A DNA stretch of 34,035 nucleotides, taken from NCBI GenBank assembly GCA_905479735.1, contig CAJQNS010000240.1:1-34035 (forward strand). The letters run 5' to 3'. This DNA comes from an uncultured Desulfofustis sp. Its GTDB lineage: Bacteria; Desulfobacterota; Desulfobulbia; Desulfobulbales; Desulfocapsaceae. The translations under genes were made by a program, and so were the position numbers. This document shows, one piece after another, positions 24,306 through 31,864 of this stretch. How positions within the stretch are numbered: position 1 is the first letter of the stretch; each line of letters opens with the position of its first letter. Under the pieces are notes generated by a model. That model did not search any database. It was given only the letters and a program-made list of their open reading frames with translations, and was not told the DNA's origin.

Positions 24306-24743
24306 CTATTGGTGGAAATAGAGCTTGTGGAATTTTTCTGCCGCCTGCCTGAGCATCTCAACATTTTTCACATCTGTGGTCTGCTTGCACTTCATTGCAT
24401 AGACCAGCATTTCGTGCAGTGCCGCCAGTTTCTTGTCGTAGTCCGGCGTATCGAACTTGATCCGCTGGGTCATGAAATACTGGGTGACAATATGCTGCAG
24501 TTCGTTGGCGTGCGCCTCTTTGTTGGTGACCCAGCGTACCAACTGGTTAGCGTTGCCGCCCTTCTCCAACTCGACGATTTGGTTCATTGACTTTTCGATG
24601 GTGGCGGCATGTTCCTCGATCAGACTCATGCGGACTTCATCATCGTAAATCCCACAGGGGATTTCGCAGTGGGCAAAGGCGTTGCCGGCGACAAAAAGCA
24701 AGGTTGAAAAGAGGACGATGAGAACAGACATTCGGTATTTCAT
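24306..24743 (-). CDS. sodN: nickel superoxide dismutase with Sec signal peptide
   Basis: NiSOD converts superoxide to oxygen and peroxide using a nickel hook at the mature N-terminus. Here HCEIPCGIYDD (H25 to D35) contains the whole hook: His1, Cys2, Pro5, Cys6, Gly7 and Tyr9 of the mature numbering. It is preceded not by a short propeptide but by a 24-residue hydrophobic signal with an AFA cleavage site directly before the His. Cutting by signal peptidase I would expose His1 and place the 121-residue enzyme in the periplasm. The rest is the family's four-helix bundle (NKEAHANELQHIVTQYFM, KLAALHEMLVYAMKCKQ, AAEKFHKLYF). AAGGAG lies 6 nt before the ATG. It converges on the metal ABC operon. 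No dedicated SodX protease gene is adjacent. Confidence 0.93.
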   Translation of the reverse strand: MKYRMSVLIVLFSTLLFVAGNAFAHCEIPCGIYDDEVRMSLIEEHAATIEKSMNQIVELEKGGNANQLVRWVTNKEAHANELQHIVTQYFMTQRIKFDTPDYDKKLAALHEMLVYAMKCKQTTDVKNVEMLRQAAEKFHKLYFHQ

Positions 24744-24911
24744 GGCATGCTCCTTTGGTGGTGTAATTGCAGGTGAAATAGCTGATATTTATAACGGCTT
24801 TGGAGCCATACGACTGAGCCGCTGACTCCGTAAATTTACCATAGGACACTGCTAAAGTTTGTCAATACTGCCAGAGCCGACCGTTGCCCCCTTTCCCTCT
24901 GCTTGCAAAAT

Positions 24912-24930
24912 GATAATAATTATTGTTATC
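24912..24930. promoter_or_regulatory. Fur-box-like palindrome
   Basis: GATAATAATTATTGTTATC agrees with the classical 19-nt Fur consensus at 15 positions by eye. It lies 8 nt before the activase ATG at 24939 and about 170 nt upstream of NiSOD on the other strand. Its closeness to the activase start suggests iron or related metal control of the glycyl-radical operon; NiSOD could be controlled instead. Confidence 0.6.
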
Positions 24931-24938
24931 TCGTTTTT

Positions 24939-25850
24939 ATGAACAGCAAACTGCCTACTTTTTTCGACATCAAGCGATATGCGCTGCATGACGGTCCCAA
25001 TATTCGAACCACGGTGTTCTTCAAGGGCTGTCCGCTGCGCTGTTTCTGGTGTCATAACCCCGAAGGACTGGACCCCAGTCTCGAGGTGGTGACCGTGCAG
25101 GAGCGCTGTATCGGTTGCCGGGAATGTGTGGGCGGCTGCCCCGAACAGGCGCTTTCCTGGAAGGGGGACGCCATAAGTCGCGATGAATCGCTTTGTTCGC
25201 TCTGTCTGAATTGTGTGGAGATCTGCCCCTCTCTGGCCCATGAAGCGGTCGGTTATCAGGCGAGTATCGAAAGAATCATCGGCGAGATAAAAAAAGATCT
25301 GCCTTTTTACGATCAGTCCGGCGGTGGAGTGACCTTTTCAGGGGGGGAGCCGCTTGCCCAGGCCGATTATCTGATCGAGCTGCTGAAGCGCTGCGGCGAA
25401 CTGGAAATCCACCGAAGCGTCGATACCAGCGGTTATGCGGAAACCGACAGGCTACTCGAGGTGGCAGCCCATACCGATCTCTTCCTCTTTGACCTGAAGC
25501 TGATGGACAGTGCTTTGCACGAAAAATATACCGGGGTCGGTAACGAACAGATTTTACAGAATCTTAAAGTGCTGAGTAAAAGCAAAGCCACCATCAGGAT
25601 CAGATTTCCGCTGGTCGGCACGATTAACGACTCCGTCGAAAACGTCGAAGCGATGGGCAGGTTTCTCTCCGAGCTGGGAACAATCGACGATGTCGATCTG
25701 CTCACTTATCACGATCTCGCCGGAGCAAAGTATAGAAAATTACAAAGACCCGACCTCACCGACAGGGCCTACACCGTCACCCCGGATATCGTCGCCAGAA
25801 CCAGGCAATTGCTGGAGCAACACGGTTTGACGGTCCATCTAGAACGGTGA
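24939..25850 (+). CDS. glycyl-radical enzyme activating protein (radical SAM)
   Basis: This enzyme uses S-adenosylmethionine to put the glycyl radical on its partner dehydratase. From ATG 24939 it has 303 residues. The radical SAM cluster cysteines are C31, C35 and C38 (KGCPLRCFWCHNPEG). Two more 4Fe-4S sites follow as CIGCRECVGGCP and CSLCLNCVEICP, and the SGGGVTFSGGEPL motif is present. This two-ferredoxin insert is typical of activases of HypD, CutC and related enzymes, not of PflA. A TTG 36 nt upstream is in frame. Neither start has a Shine-Dalgarno sequence, and the ATG leaves the Fur-like box outside the coding region. The dehydratase gene starts 18 nt downstream. Without a known paralogue the symbol is left blank. 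Confidence 0.93.
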   Translation: MNSKLPTFFDIKRYALHDGPNIRTTVFFKGCPLRCFWCHNPEGLDPSLEVVTVQERCIGCRECVGGCPEQALSWKGDAISRDESLCSLCLNCVEICPSLAHEAVGYQASIERIIGEIKKDLPFYDQSGGGVTFSGGEPLAQADYLIELLKRCGELEIHRSVDTSGYAETDRLLEVAAHTDLFLFDLKLMDSALHEKYTGVGNEQILQNLKVLSKSKATIRIRFPLVGTINDSVENVEAMGRFLSELGTIDDVDLLTYHDLAGAKYRKLQRPDLTDRAYTVTPDIVARTRQLLEQHGLTVHLER

Positions 25851-25868
25851 CGAAACAGGAGATATGCA

Positions 25869-28229
25869 ATGAACGACAGGATCGCCCGCCTCCGAAAGCT
25901 TAGTTTCGAGACAAGACCCTCAATTTCCGCCGAACGGGCCCGGCTCGAAACCGAATTTTACGAGCAGCACTACGGTAAACATTCAATTCCCGTTGTCCGG
26001 GCCCTGTGCTTCAGACATCTCTGCGAACACAAGACTATCTACATCGGTGACGACGAACTCATCGTCGGCGAAAGAGGCCCGGCACCCAAAGTGGTGCCGA
26101 CCTTTCCGGAGCTTACCTGCCATTCGGTAGAAGATCTCAACATTCTCAACGACCGACCGATGACCGGCTACCAGGTGCCTGAAGAAGACATCGCCGTCTA
26201 CCGGGACAAAGTCATTCCCTACTGGCGGGGCAGGTCCATGCGTGAGCGGATCTTCTCGGAAGTCCCGGAGGAATGGAGAGCTGCTTACGAAGCCGGCCTC
26301 TTCACCGAGTTCATGGAGCAGCGGGCGCCGGGCCACACGGCCCTGGACGGGGCCATCTACGAACAGGGCATGCTCGACTACAAGAACCAGATTAAGGACC
26401 GCATCACCAGGCTGGATTACCTCGATGATCCCCAGGCATCTGACCGATATGAGCAGCTCAAAGCCATGGACATCGCCTGCGATGCGGCGATTATCTTCGC
26501 CGAGCGCCATGCGGCGCTGGCTGAGTCGATGGCCGGCAAGGCTGTTGATCCGGCCAGAAAAGAGGAGCTTGAGGAAATCGCTCGAATCTGCCGCAAGGTC
26601 CCGGCCCACCGGCCGGACACCTTTCATGAAGCGCTGCAGATGTACTGGTTCGTCCATCTGGGAACCATTACTGAACTCAACGGCTGGGACGCCATGACCC
26701 CCGGCCATATCGACCAGCACCTGCAGCCATTTTACGAGAAGGAAGTAGCGGCACAATCGCTCGACCGGGAAGGGGCCAAAGAATTGCTGGCCTGTCTCTG
26801 GATCAAGGTGAACAACCATACCGCCCCGCCCAAAGTGGGGGTCACCGCTAAAGAGAGCGGCACCTACAACGACTTCACCCAGATCAACCTGGGCGGCCTG
26901 AAAGGCGACGGCAGCGACGGCAGCAACGACATATCCTATCTTGCCCTGGAGGTATCCGACGAACTGCACCTGCTGCAGCCCCAACCCAGCGTCCATATCA
27001 GCAGGGTGACGCCGGATCGCTTTCTGAAAGCGGCGGGCAGGGTAATACGCAAAGGATACGGCTACCCGTCCGTGTTCAACAGCGATGCGGTGGTCATGGA
27101 GCAGATCAGGGTTGGCAAAAGTATTGAAGACGCCCGTCAGGGGGGAACCAGCGGCTGCATAGAGACCGGCGCTTTCGGCAAAGAGGCCTACATTCTAACC
27201 GGCTATCTCAACGTACCCAAAATTCTCGAGATTACCCTGAACAACGGCCACGACCCGCTCAGCGGTAAAAAGGTCGGCCTGGAAACGGGCAAGGCCGAGC
27301 AGTTTGCTAGTTTTGCAGAACTCTATGAGGCCTTCGAGAAACAACTGGACTATATCGTCGGTTTAAAGATCCGGGTCAACAACTACATTGAACGGATGTA
27401 TGCCAAGTACTCGCCGGCTCCCTTCCTGTCAGTGGTCATCAGCGACTGCATCGAAAAAGGGCGGGACTATTACGACGGCGGCCCGCGCTATAACACCAAT
27501 TATATCCAGTGCTGCGGCATAGGTACGGTGACCGACAGTCTGTCGGCCATCAACACCCACGTGTTTGAGGACCGCAGGGTAGCAATGGCTTCATTGCTCG
27601 ACATTCTCAAGACAAATTTTTCCAAGGACGAAAAGCTGCGCCAGATACTGTGGAACAAGACACCCTTTTTCGGTAACGACGACGAGCGTGCCGATACCAT
27701 CATGCGGCGGCTTTACGATTCGCTGTTCTCAGCCATCGATGGCAGAGCCAATACCAAAGGGACGGTCTATCACCTCAATATGCTGTCGACCACCTGTCAC
27801 GTCTATTTCGGTAAAATGCTTGGCGCCACCCCCAACGGCAGATTTGCCCATCTGCCGATGTCGGACGGCACATCGCCGTCCCAGGGCTGCGATCGCAACG
27901 GCCCGACGGCGGTGATCAAATCGCTGAGTAAGATGGACCAGATTAAATCGGGCGGCACCCTGCTCAATCAGCGTTTTTTACCATCGGTACTCCAATCGGA
28001 GCAGGATCTGGATAAATTATGCAGCCTGGTACGCACCTATTTCAGCCTCGGCGGCCACCATGTCCAATTCAATGTGGTCGATACCAAGACCCTCAAGCTG
28101 GCCCAGGAGCAGCCGGACGATTATCGCAATCTGCTGGTCAGGGTCGCGGGTTACAGCGACTACTTCGTCGACCTGGACAAAGAACACCAGGAGGAGATTA
28201 TCAGCAGAACCGAGCAGGAACTCGTTTAA
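25869..28229 (+). CDS. hypD: glycyl-radical enzyme, probable trans-4-hydroxy-L-proline dehydratase
   Basis: The 786-residue oxygen-sensitive enzyme carries the catalytic Cys430 and Glu432 in GTSGCIETGAFGKEAYILTGY and the radical Gly761 in VRVAGYSDYF, 26 residues from the C-terminus. Its body resembles Clostridioides difficile HypD along its length as I remember that sequence (AAYEAGLFTEFMEQRAPGHT, MYWFVHLGTITELN, LNNGHDP, GGTLLNQRF). HypD removes water from hydroxyproline to give pyrroline-5-carboxylate. Differences include Ala where I recall HypD having Cys in ETGCF. Choline, glycerol or pyruvate lyases have other active-site patterns, but an isethionate- or other dehydratase-type relative is not excluded. 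It is co-transcribed with the activase 18 nt upstream; AGGAG precedes the ATG. No pyrroline-5-carboxylate reductase gene is in the window. Confidence 0.78.
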   Translation: MNDRIARLRKLSFETRPSISAERARLETEFYEQHYGKHSIPVVRALCFRHLCEHKTIYIGDDELIVGERGPAPKVVPTFPELTCHSVEDLNILNDRPMTGYQVPEEDIAVYRDKVIPYWRGRSMRERIFSEVPEEWRAAYEAGLFTEFMEQRAPGHTALDGAIYEQGMLDYKNQIKDRITRLDYLDDPQASDRYEQLKAMDIACDAAIIFAERHAALAESMAGKAVDPARKEELEEIARICRKVPAHRPDTFHEALQMYWFVHLGTITELNGWDAMTPGHIDQHLQPFYEKEVAAQSLDREGAKELLACLWIKVNNHTAPPKVGVTAKESGTYNDFTQINLGGLKGDGSDGSNDISYLALEVSDELHLLQPQPSVHISRVTPDRFLKAAGRVIRKGYGYPSVFNSDAVVMEQIRVGKSIEDARQGGTSGCIETGAFGKEAYILTGYLNVPKILEITLNNGHDPLSGKKVGLETGKAEQFASFAELYEAFEKQLDYIVGLKIRVNNYIERMYAKYSPAPFLSVVISDCIEKGRDYYDGGPRYNTNYIQCCGIGTVTDSLSAINTHVFEDRRVAMASLLDILKTNFSKDEKLRQILWNKTPFFGNDDERADTIMRRLYDSLFSAIDGRANTKGTVYHLNMLSTTCHVYFGKMLGATPNGRFAHLPMSDGTSPSQGCDRNGPTAVIKSLSKMDQIKSGGTLLNQRFLPSVLQSEQDLDKLCSLVRTYFSLGGHHVQFNVVDTKTLKLAQEQPDDYRNLLVRVAGYSDYFVDLDKEHQEEIISRTEQELV

Positions 28230-28254
28230 TCGGCAAAAAGGAAGGATGGGGGTC

Positions 28255-28656
28255 ATGACCAGGGTAGTGATGGGCCTGCTCTTTAATCGGAGCGGCAGGA
28301 TACTGATTGCCAAGAGAAATCCCCGCAAACGCTACGGCGGTTTGTGGGAATTTCCAGGCGGTAAAATCGAACATGGAGAAACCATCGAGCAGGCGCTCGT
28401 CCGCGAGATCCACGAGGAGCTTGATGCCCCGATTATGGTGGGCCGGGTCTACCCCGGCTATCTGTTCGAATACAAGAATCTCAAGGCCGAATTCATCCCC
28501 GTATCGGGCTCCATCGCACCCCGGGAGATCACCCTCCTGGAACATGACGAATGCAAGTTTATCGAACTCGGCGAAATCGACAGCTATGAGATCTCCCCTT
28601 ACGATCGTGGGGCAATTAGCCTGCTCAATTCCGAACGGTTCGAACGGCCGAACTGA
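28255..28656 (+). CDS. MutT-type Nudix hydrolase (8-oxo-dGTP diphosphatase-like)
   Basis: The 133-residue protein has a complete Nudix box: G36, E42 and R50-E51-x-x-E54-E55 in GGKIEHGETIEQALVREIHE. It is preceded by the MutT-like RNPRKRYGGLWEFPGG. It probably hydrolyses oxidised dGTP to the monophosphate, preventing mutation, though some such proteins prefer other nucleotides. ATG 28255 is chosen because GGAAGG lies 9 nt upstream; ATG 28246 is in frame but too close to that site. It begins 25 nt after the dehydratase stop and may be read through from it. Confidence 0.88.
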   Translation: MTRVVMGLLFNRSGRILIAKRNPRKRYGGLWEFPGGKIEHGETIEQALVREIHEELDAPIMVGRVYPGYLFEYKNLKAEFIPVSGSIAPREITLLEHDECKFIELGEIDSYEISPYDRGAISLLNSERFERPN

Positions 28657-28764
28657 CAATTATCAACATCAAATCAATTAATTTTACTTGTGGTAATGGG
28701 TAGATAATTATAAACTAAGCGTTTACCAACTAACAGCTAATATCCACTTATACAGGAGGCAGGT

Positions 28765-29253
28765 ATGGATCTGTTCGAGTTTTCAATCCAGATGGAAAAA
28801 GATGCTGAGGCGCTCTACCGTAAAATGGCGGAAAACGCCCCGGTTGAAGGGATAAAGAAAGTGCTGCTGATGCTGGCTGAAGATGAGGTCAAGCACCGGG
28901 TAGCCATCGAACAGCTTCAGAAGAAGCTTGATGTCCCGGCCCAGAAAGGGGTAGCGCTGGATATCAAGACAGTATTCGACGATATGAAAGGAGATGACAA
29001 TGTCACCAGCATCTCCACTGATGCCGTGGAAGATTATAAAAAGGCGGTGGAAATCGAGAGACGGGGCATGTCCTTCTATAAAGAGAAATTTGAAGAAGCC
29101 GATGACCCGGTCAGCAAACAATTGTTCGAGGCCCTGATGAAGCAGGAAACCTATCACCTGCGCACCTGTGAAAACCTGCTCGATATGGTACAGAAGCCCG
29201 AATGGTGGGTTGACAACGCCGAATTCAACCCGCAGGATTCCGATCAATACTGA
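28765..29253 (+). CDS. ferritin-like (rubrerythrin-type) diiron protein without rubredoxin domain
   Basis: The 162 residues form a four-helix bundle with Glu/ExxH ligands (FSIQMEKDAEALYRKM, LAEDEVKHRVAIEQL, VEIERRGMSFYKE, ALMKQETYHLRTCENLL). There is no rubredoxin CxxC site, so it cannot self-deliver electrons like classical rubrerythrin. Iron storage, peroxide removal or oxygen sensing are possible. AGGAGG lies 6 nt before the ATG. A strong terminator follows 22 nt after the stop, so this is a monocistronic unit. A second ferritin-like gene lies 0.6 kb away on the other strand. Confidence 0.88.
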   Translation: MDLFEFSIQMEKDAEALYRKMAENAPVEGIKKVLLMLAEDEVKHRVAIEQLQKKLDVPAQKGVALDIKTVFDDMKGDDNVTSISTDAVEDYKKAVEIERRGMSFYKEKFEEADDPVSKQLFEALMKQETYHLRTCENLLDMVQKPEWWVDNAEFNPQDSDQY

Positions 29254-29275
29254 TCGATCGACCTACAGAGCAAGT

Positions 29276-29317
29276 AAAAAGGAGCGTGGGCCGTTATAGG
29301 CTTATGCTCCTTTTTTT
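29276..29317 (+). terminator. rho-independent terminator
   Basis: AAAAAGGAGC (29276-29285) pairs with GCTCCTTTTT (29306-29315). The stem continues inward with G-U pairs to a GTTATA loop, about 18 bp in all. A run of seven T follows the GC part. It is a strong terminator for the ferritin-like gene just upstream. Confidence 0.93.
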
Positions 29318-29320
29318 ATC

Positions 29321-29506
29321 GTAGTACACGGGGACACAATACCTAAGGTGTCCCCAATATGCAATACGCTGTAATTAATTCATTTTTTACTTCAAGGGAC
29401 ACCTTGTAGTACACGGGGACACAATACCTAAGGTGTCCCCAATACTGCAATACACTCTAATTAATTGATTTTTTACTTCAAGGGACACCTTAGGTATTGT
29501 GTCCCC
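29321..29506. repeat. tandem duplication of the dispersed inverted repeat
   Basis: An 85-86 nt unit starting GTAGTACACGGGGACAC occurs twice (29321-29405 and 29406-29491) with only a few differences, then ends in AGGTATTGTGTCCCC. The second unit plus this end forms a 25-nt perfect inverted pair (29415-29440 with 29482-29506) around a 41-nt AT-rich spacer. Each arm contains the smaller palindrome GGGGACAC...GTGTCCCC. Its last base abuts the stop codon of the next minus-strand gene. Confidence 0.93.
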
Positions 29507-29722
29507 TTAAGCTTTCCCGGCAATCAGCCTGAGCAGAAGAAGGGCAAAAGGAAATCCATGCAGCACCAGGTCGAAAATATCGACCGGCCGGGTCAGGTTA
29601 CCCGCAGCCAGCATTTTCAGCTTCTCCCAGATATGGGGTTCCGGCGAAAACGGCGCCAGCCCCAAGGTCAGGCAGAGTATCACCAGAACCCAGATGGGCA
29701 TTGATTGGATTAACGACCACAT
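29507..29722 (-). CDS. small conserved membrane protein
   Basis: This 71-residue protein has two hydrophobic segments (about 4-22 and 50-67) around a soluble linker, SPEPHIWEKLKMLAAGNL and TRPVDIFDLVLHG. Similar short proteins with P-E-P-H-x-x-E-K-L and D-I-F-D-L-x-L-H are common in Proteobacteria and are sometimes mislabelled RND transporter; the function is unknown. The start at 29722 is supported by AAGGA 9 nt upstream; ATG 29731 would sit directly on that site. The gene is bracketed by dispersed repeats, one ending at its stop and one starting 20 nt upstream. Confidence 0.72.
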   Translation of the reverse strand: MWSLIQSMPIWVLVILCLTLGLAPFSPEPHIWEKLKMLAAGNLTRPVDIFDLVLHGFPFALLLLRLIAGKA

Positions 29723-29742
29723 AGTCCCCATTCCTTATCTAG

Positions 29743-29833
29743 GGGGACACATTACCTATCATGTCCCCTTATTCATAAGCTTTGTGTTTAATTGCAATAT
29801 TGGAGCCAGGGACACGATAGGTAATGTGTCCCC
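29743..29833. repeat. variant copy of the dispersed inverted repeat
   Basis: Arms at 29743-29768 and 29809-29833 are inverted copies with one mismatch. They are separated by 40 nt and carry GGGGACACATTACCTATC instead of the usual AATACTTAAG. The element lies between the ferritin-like gene (stop at 29840) and the small membrane gene, both on the minus strand. Confidence 0.9.
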
Positions 29834-29839
29834 ATCCCT

Positions 29840-30331
29840 CTATGCCAGAGCCAGATTGCGGCATGACTCGGGTCCCGCCGCTTTCATCTCACCCAGCTGC
29901 TCGACGTGGCGCTTTTCCTCCTCGACAACCTGTTCCAGCTGGAGTCGGGCCTCTTCGTCACTGACCAGGTTCAAAAGGAACTCGTAGAACATGATGGTAT
30001 CCTGCTCGAGGAGTTGCGCCTGGGTAATGGCTTCCTCGAAATCGGCAGTTTTCAACAGCATTTCCCTGTCCAGTGAAAAGGTCTGGTCGGCGACCATATC
30101 CTGCAGCAGCTGCCGGCCCATTTTTTCCAGTTCCAGCTGTTCCTCGGAGAGAGGTTCAGCGGAGTCTATCTTGGAGAAAAAGGTGGCATGATGCTTTTCC
30201 TCCTCGGCCATCCAGGTAAAAATATCACTAACCGCTGAATCGTTTACTAACTGAGCTGCTGCGCGATAAGCGGCCTCCCCGTTTTTCTCGATTTGAACGG
30301 CAATCTCTCGAATGTCGGCAACGGTAAACAT
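29840..30331 (-). CDS. ferritin-like family protein
   Basis: A 163-residue diiron-type four-helix bundle: AVQIEKNGEAAYRAAAQL, WMAEEEKHHATFF, QAQLLEQDTIMFYEFLL and QLEQVVEEEKRHVEQLG hold the four Glu and ExxH ligand sets. As with the protein at 28765 there is no rubredoxin site, but the two are clearly different in sequence. Likely roles are peroxide or iron handling. AAGGA sits very close to the ATG (1 nt spacing), a weak ribosome site. Confidence 0.86.
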   Translation of the reverse strand: MFTVADIREIAVQIEKNGEAAYRAAAQLVNDSAVSDIFTWMAEEEKHHATFFSKIDSAEPLSEEQLELEKMGRQLLQDMVADQTFSLDREMLLKTADFEEAITQAQLLEQDTIMFYEFLLNLVSDEEARLQLEQVVEEEKRHVEQLGEMKAAGPESCRNLALA

Positions 30332-30392
30332 GTCCTTTTATCCCCTTATTTTGAACAACTGACGATTATCCTTCTGTCTTTACAATCAATAC

Positions 30393-31052
30393 TCAGGTCA
30401 TGATCGCCCTGAACCAGGCGGCGATATCCTCGATCTGCTCGGCACAGACATTATGCTCCATCGGATAGGTTCTGTAAACCGGGGCATAGCCATGCTCTTC
30501 GAGAAACCCTTTGGCCTCCATTCCCAAATGCTCCGGCACCACAGGATCATACAAGCCGTGGTGAATCTCGATCGGCAGGCCCGTATGGGATGCGTGGGTG
30601 TGAATCAGGCTGCAGGTGGCACAATAGCTGGACATGGCCAGCAAACCGCCGAGCATTTTGGGCCGGTCAAGCGCCAGATGGTAGGCCACGGCGCCGCCCT
30701 GGGAAAAACCGGCAATAATGATCTTTTGCTCATCAAGGCCCCGTTCTATTTCCCTGTCGACGAATTTGTTTATCAGCGCCACCGAGGCCAGCAAGCCTTC
30801 GGTATCAACCTTCCTGTCGATCTCCATTTCGAGAATATCGTACCAGGCAGGCATCACCATCCCCCCATTCACGGTCACCGGAATCTGTGGTGCATGCGGA
30901 AAGACGAAACGCACCGCCGGCTTTTCGGGAAGTTTCAGGACCGGGACTATCGGGGCGAAATCGTTTCCATCAGCCCCCAGCCCATGCAGCCAGATAACGC
31001 AGTATTCGGGATTAGGAGCGGTTTCCTGTTCAATGGCCGGCAACAATTCCAT
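30393..31052 (-). CDS. carboxylesterase/phospholipase family alpha/beta hydrolase
   Basis: A 219-residue single-domain serine hydrolase with the catalytic triad S117 (GFSQGG), D169 (GLYDPVVP) and H200 (PMEHNV). The oxyanion segment WLHGLGADGNDF is near the N-terminus. It belongs to the Pseudomonas EstB/acyl-protein thioesterase family, which cleaves short acyl esters or lysophospholipids. No signal peptide is seen, so it is cytoplasmic. It is 44 nt downstream of the CinA-N gene on the same strand and is probably in one transcript. Confidence 0.93.
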   Translation of the reverse strand: MELLPAIEQETAPNPEYCVIWLHGLGADGNDFAPIVPVLKLPEKPAVRFVFPHAPQIPVTVNGGMVMPAWYDILEMEIDRKVDTEGLLASVALINKFVDREIERGLDEQKIIIAGFSQGGAVAYHLALDRPKMLGGLLAMSSYCATCSLIHTHASHTGLPIEIHHGLYDPVVPEHLGMEAKGFLEEHGYAPVYRTYPMEHNVCAEQIEDIAAWFRAIMT

Positions 31053-31096
31053 AGCTGTCTCCGTTAGGTAACATAATCGCTGCCTGCGCAGCGATT

Positions 31097-31864
31097 TCAG
31101 GGGTTTTCCACATCAAATCCAAGGGCTCGGACTCCCTCGACCAGTGTGGCAGTGCCCTTCTCGACCAGGACGCGGTCACCCCGAATACCCAATTCTATCT
31201 GCCAGCTGGTGCCGTCAGAGAAATGGGGCAGACTGGAGAACTTCAGTTCTGGGAAACGATGCTGGCAGCTGCTCAGCAGCGGTACCAGCTCACTCTCCTT
31301 GACACCGTTCACCACAAAGGAGGTGAACTGCTCGGCCTGATCCGCATCGAGCCGATAACGGTGTTCGATCACCCAGTCCACCATCGGCCAAGCCATCTCC
31401 GGAAAACCTGGAAGACAGTGAATCCGGCCACAGTAAAAGCCGGGGATATTGTTGTGGCTGTTGGGAATCAGATCTGCCCCTTCGGGGAGTTCGGCCATCA
31501 GTATCCGGTTCGGATAGGCCCCCTCGCCAAATTGCTTCTCGATCAGCGCCACCGCCACCGGGTGTCTGGTTACCGCCCGGTCGTGAGCCCGGGCCATCGC
31601 CTGCCGGGTCATGTCATCCGGGGTTGCCCCGATTCCTCCAAAGGAGAAGCAGTCGTCGCCCCGCTCTCGGATCAGTCGAAAGTGAGGCTCCAGCAGATCG
31701 GGATCATCCCCTAAGATTGTGATCCAACTGATATCGACATTGAGCCGTCCAAAATAGTCTCTGGCTCTTACAACGTGCTTGTCTTGCCTGCGGCCCAGCA
31801 GAATCTCGTCACCGATTACCAGCAGGCCGATCTTTTTCAACAGATATTTTTTTTCAGATTCCAT
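31097..31864 (-). CDS. molybdopterin-binding (CinA N-terminal) domain protein
   Basis: The 255 residues correspond to the MoaB/MogA-like N-terminal domain of CinA: IGDEILLGRRQDKH at the start and SFGGIGATPDDMTRQAMA, the usual G-x-G-x-T-x-D-D-x-T motif, in the middle. The C-terminal NMN deamidase domain of full CinA (about 410 residues) is absent. Family members of this short type may bind molybdopterin-like ligands or act on nucleotide pyrophosphates such as ADP-ribose or FAD; the substrate is not decided by sequence. There is no clear Shine-Dalgarno sequence. The esterase gene follows 44 nt downstream. Confidence 0.88.
   Translation of the reverse strand: MESEKKYLLKKIGLLVIGDEILLGRRQDKHVVRARDYFGRLNVDISWITILGDDPDLLEPHFRLIRERGDDCFSFGGIGATPDDMTRQAMARAHDRAVTRHPVAVALIEKQFGEGAYPNRILMAELPEGADLIPNSHNNIPGFYCGRIHCLPGFPEMAWPMVDWVIEHRYRLDADQAEQFTSFVVNGVKESELVPLLSSCQHRFPELKFSSLPHFSDGTSWQIELGIRGDRVLVEKGTATLVEGVRALGFDVENP

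Noticed and set aside
25869-28229. Pyruvate formate-lyase or choline trimethylamine-lyase
   Set aside because: The active-site and flanking segments follow the HypD pattern (QRAPGHT, GCIETG, KEAYILTGY) and the activase has the two-ferredoxin insert lacking in PflA.
29321-29506. CRISPR array
   Set aside because: Only two long units; the spacer is duplicated with the repeat, and the same arms occur singly elsewhere. No cas genes are present.
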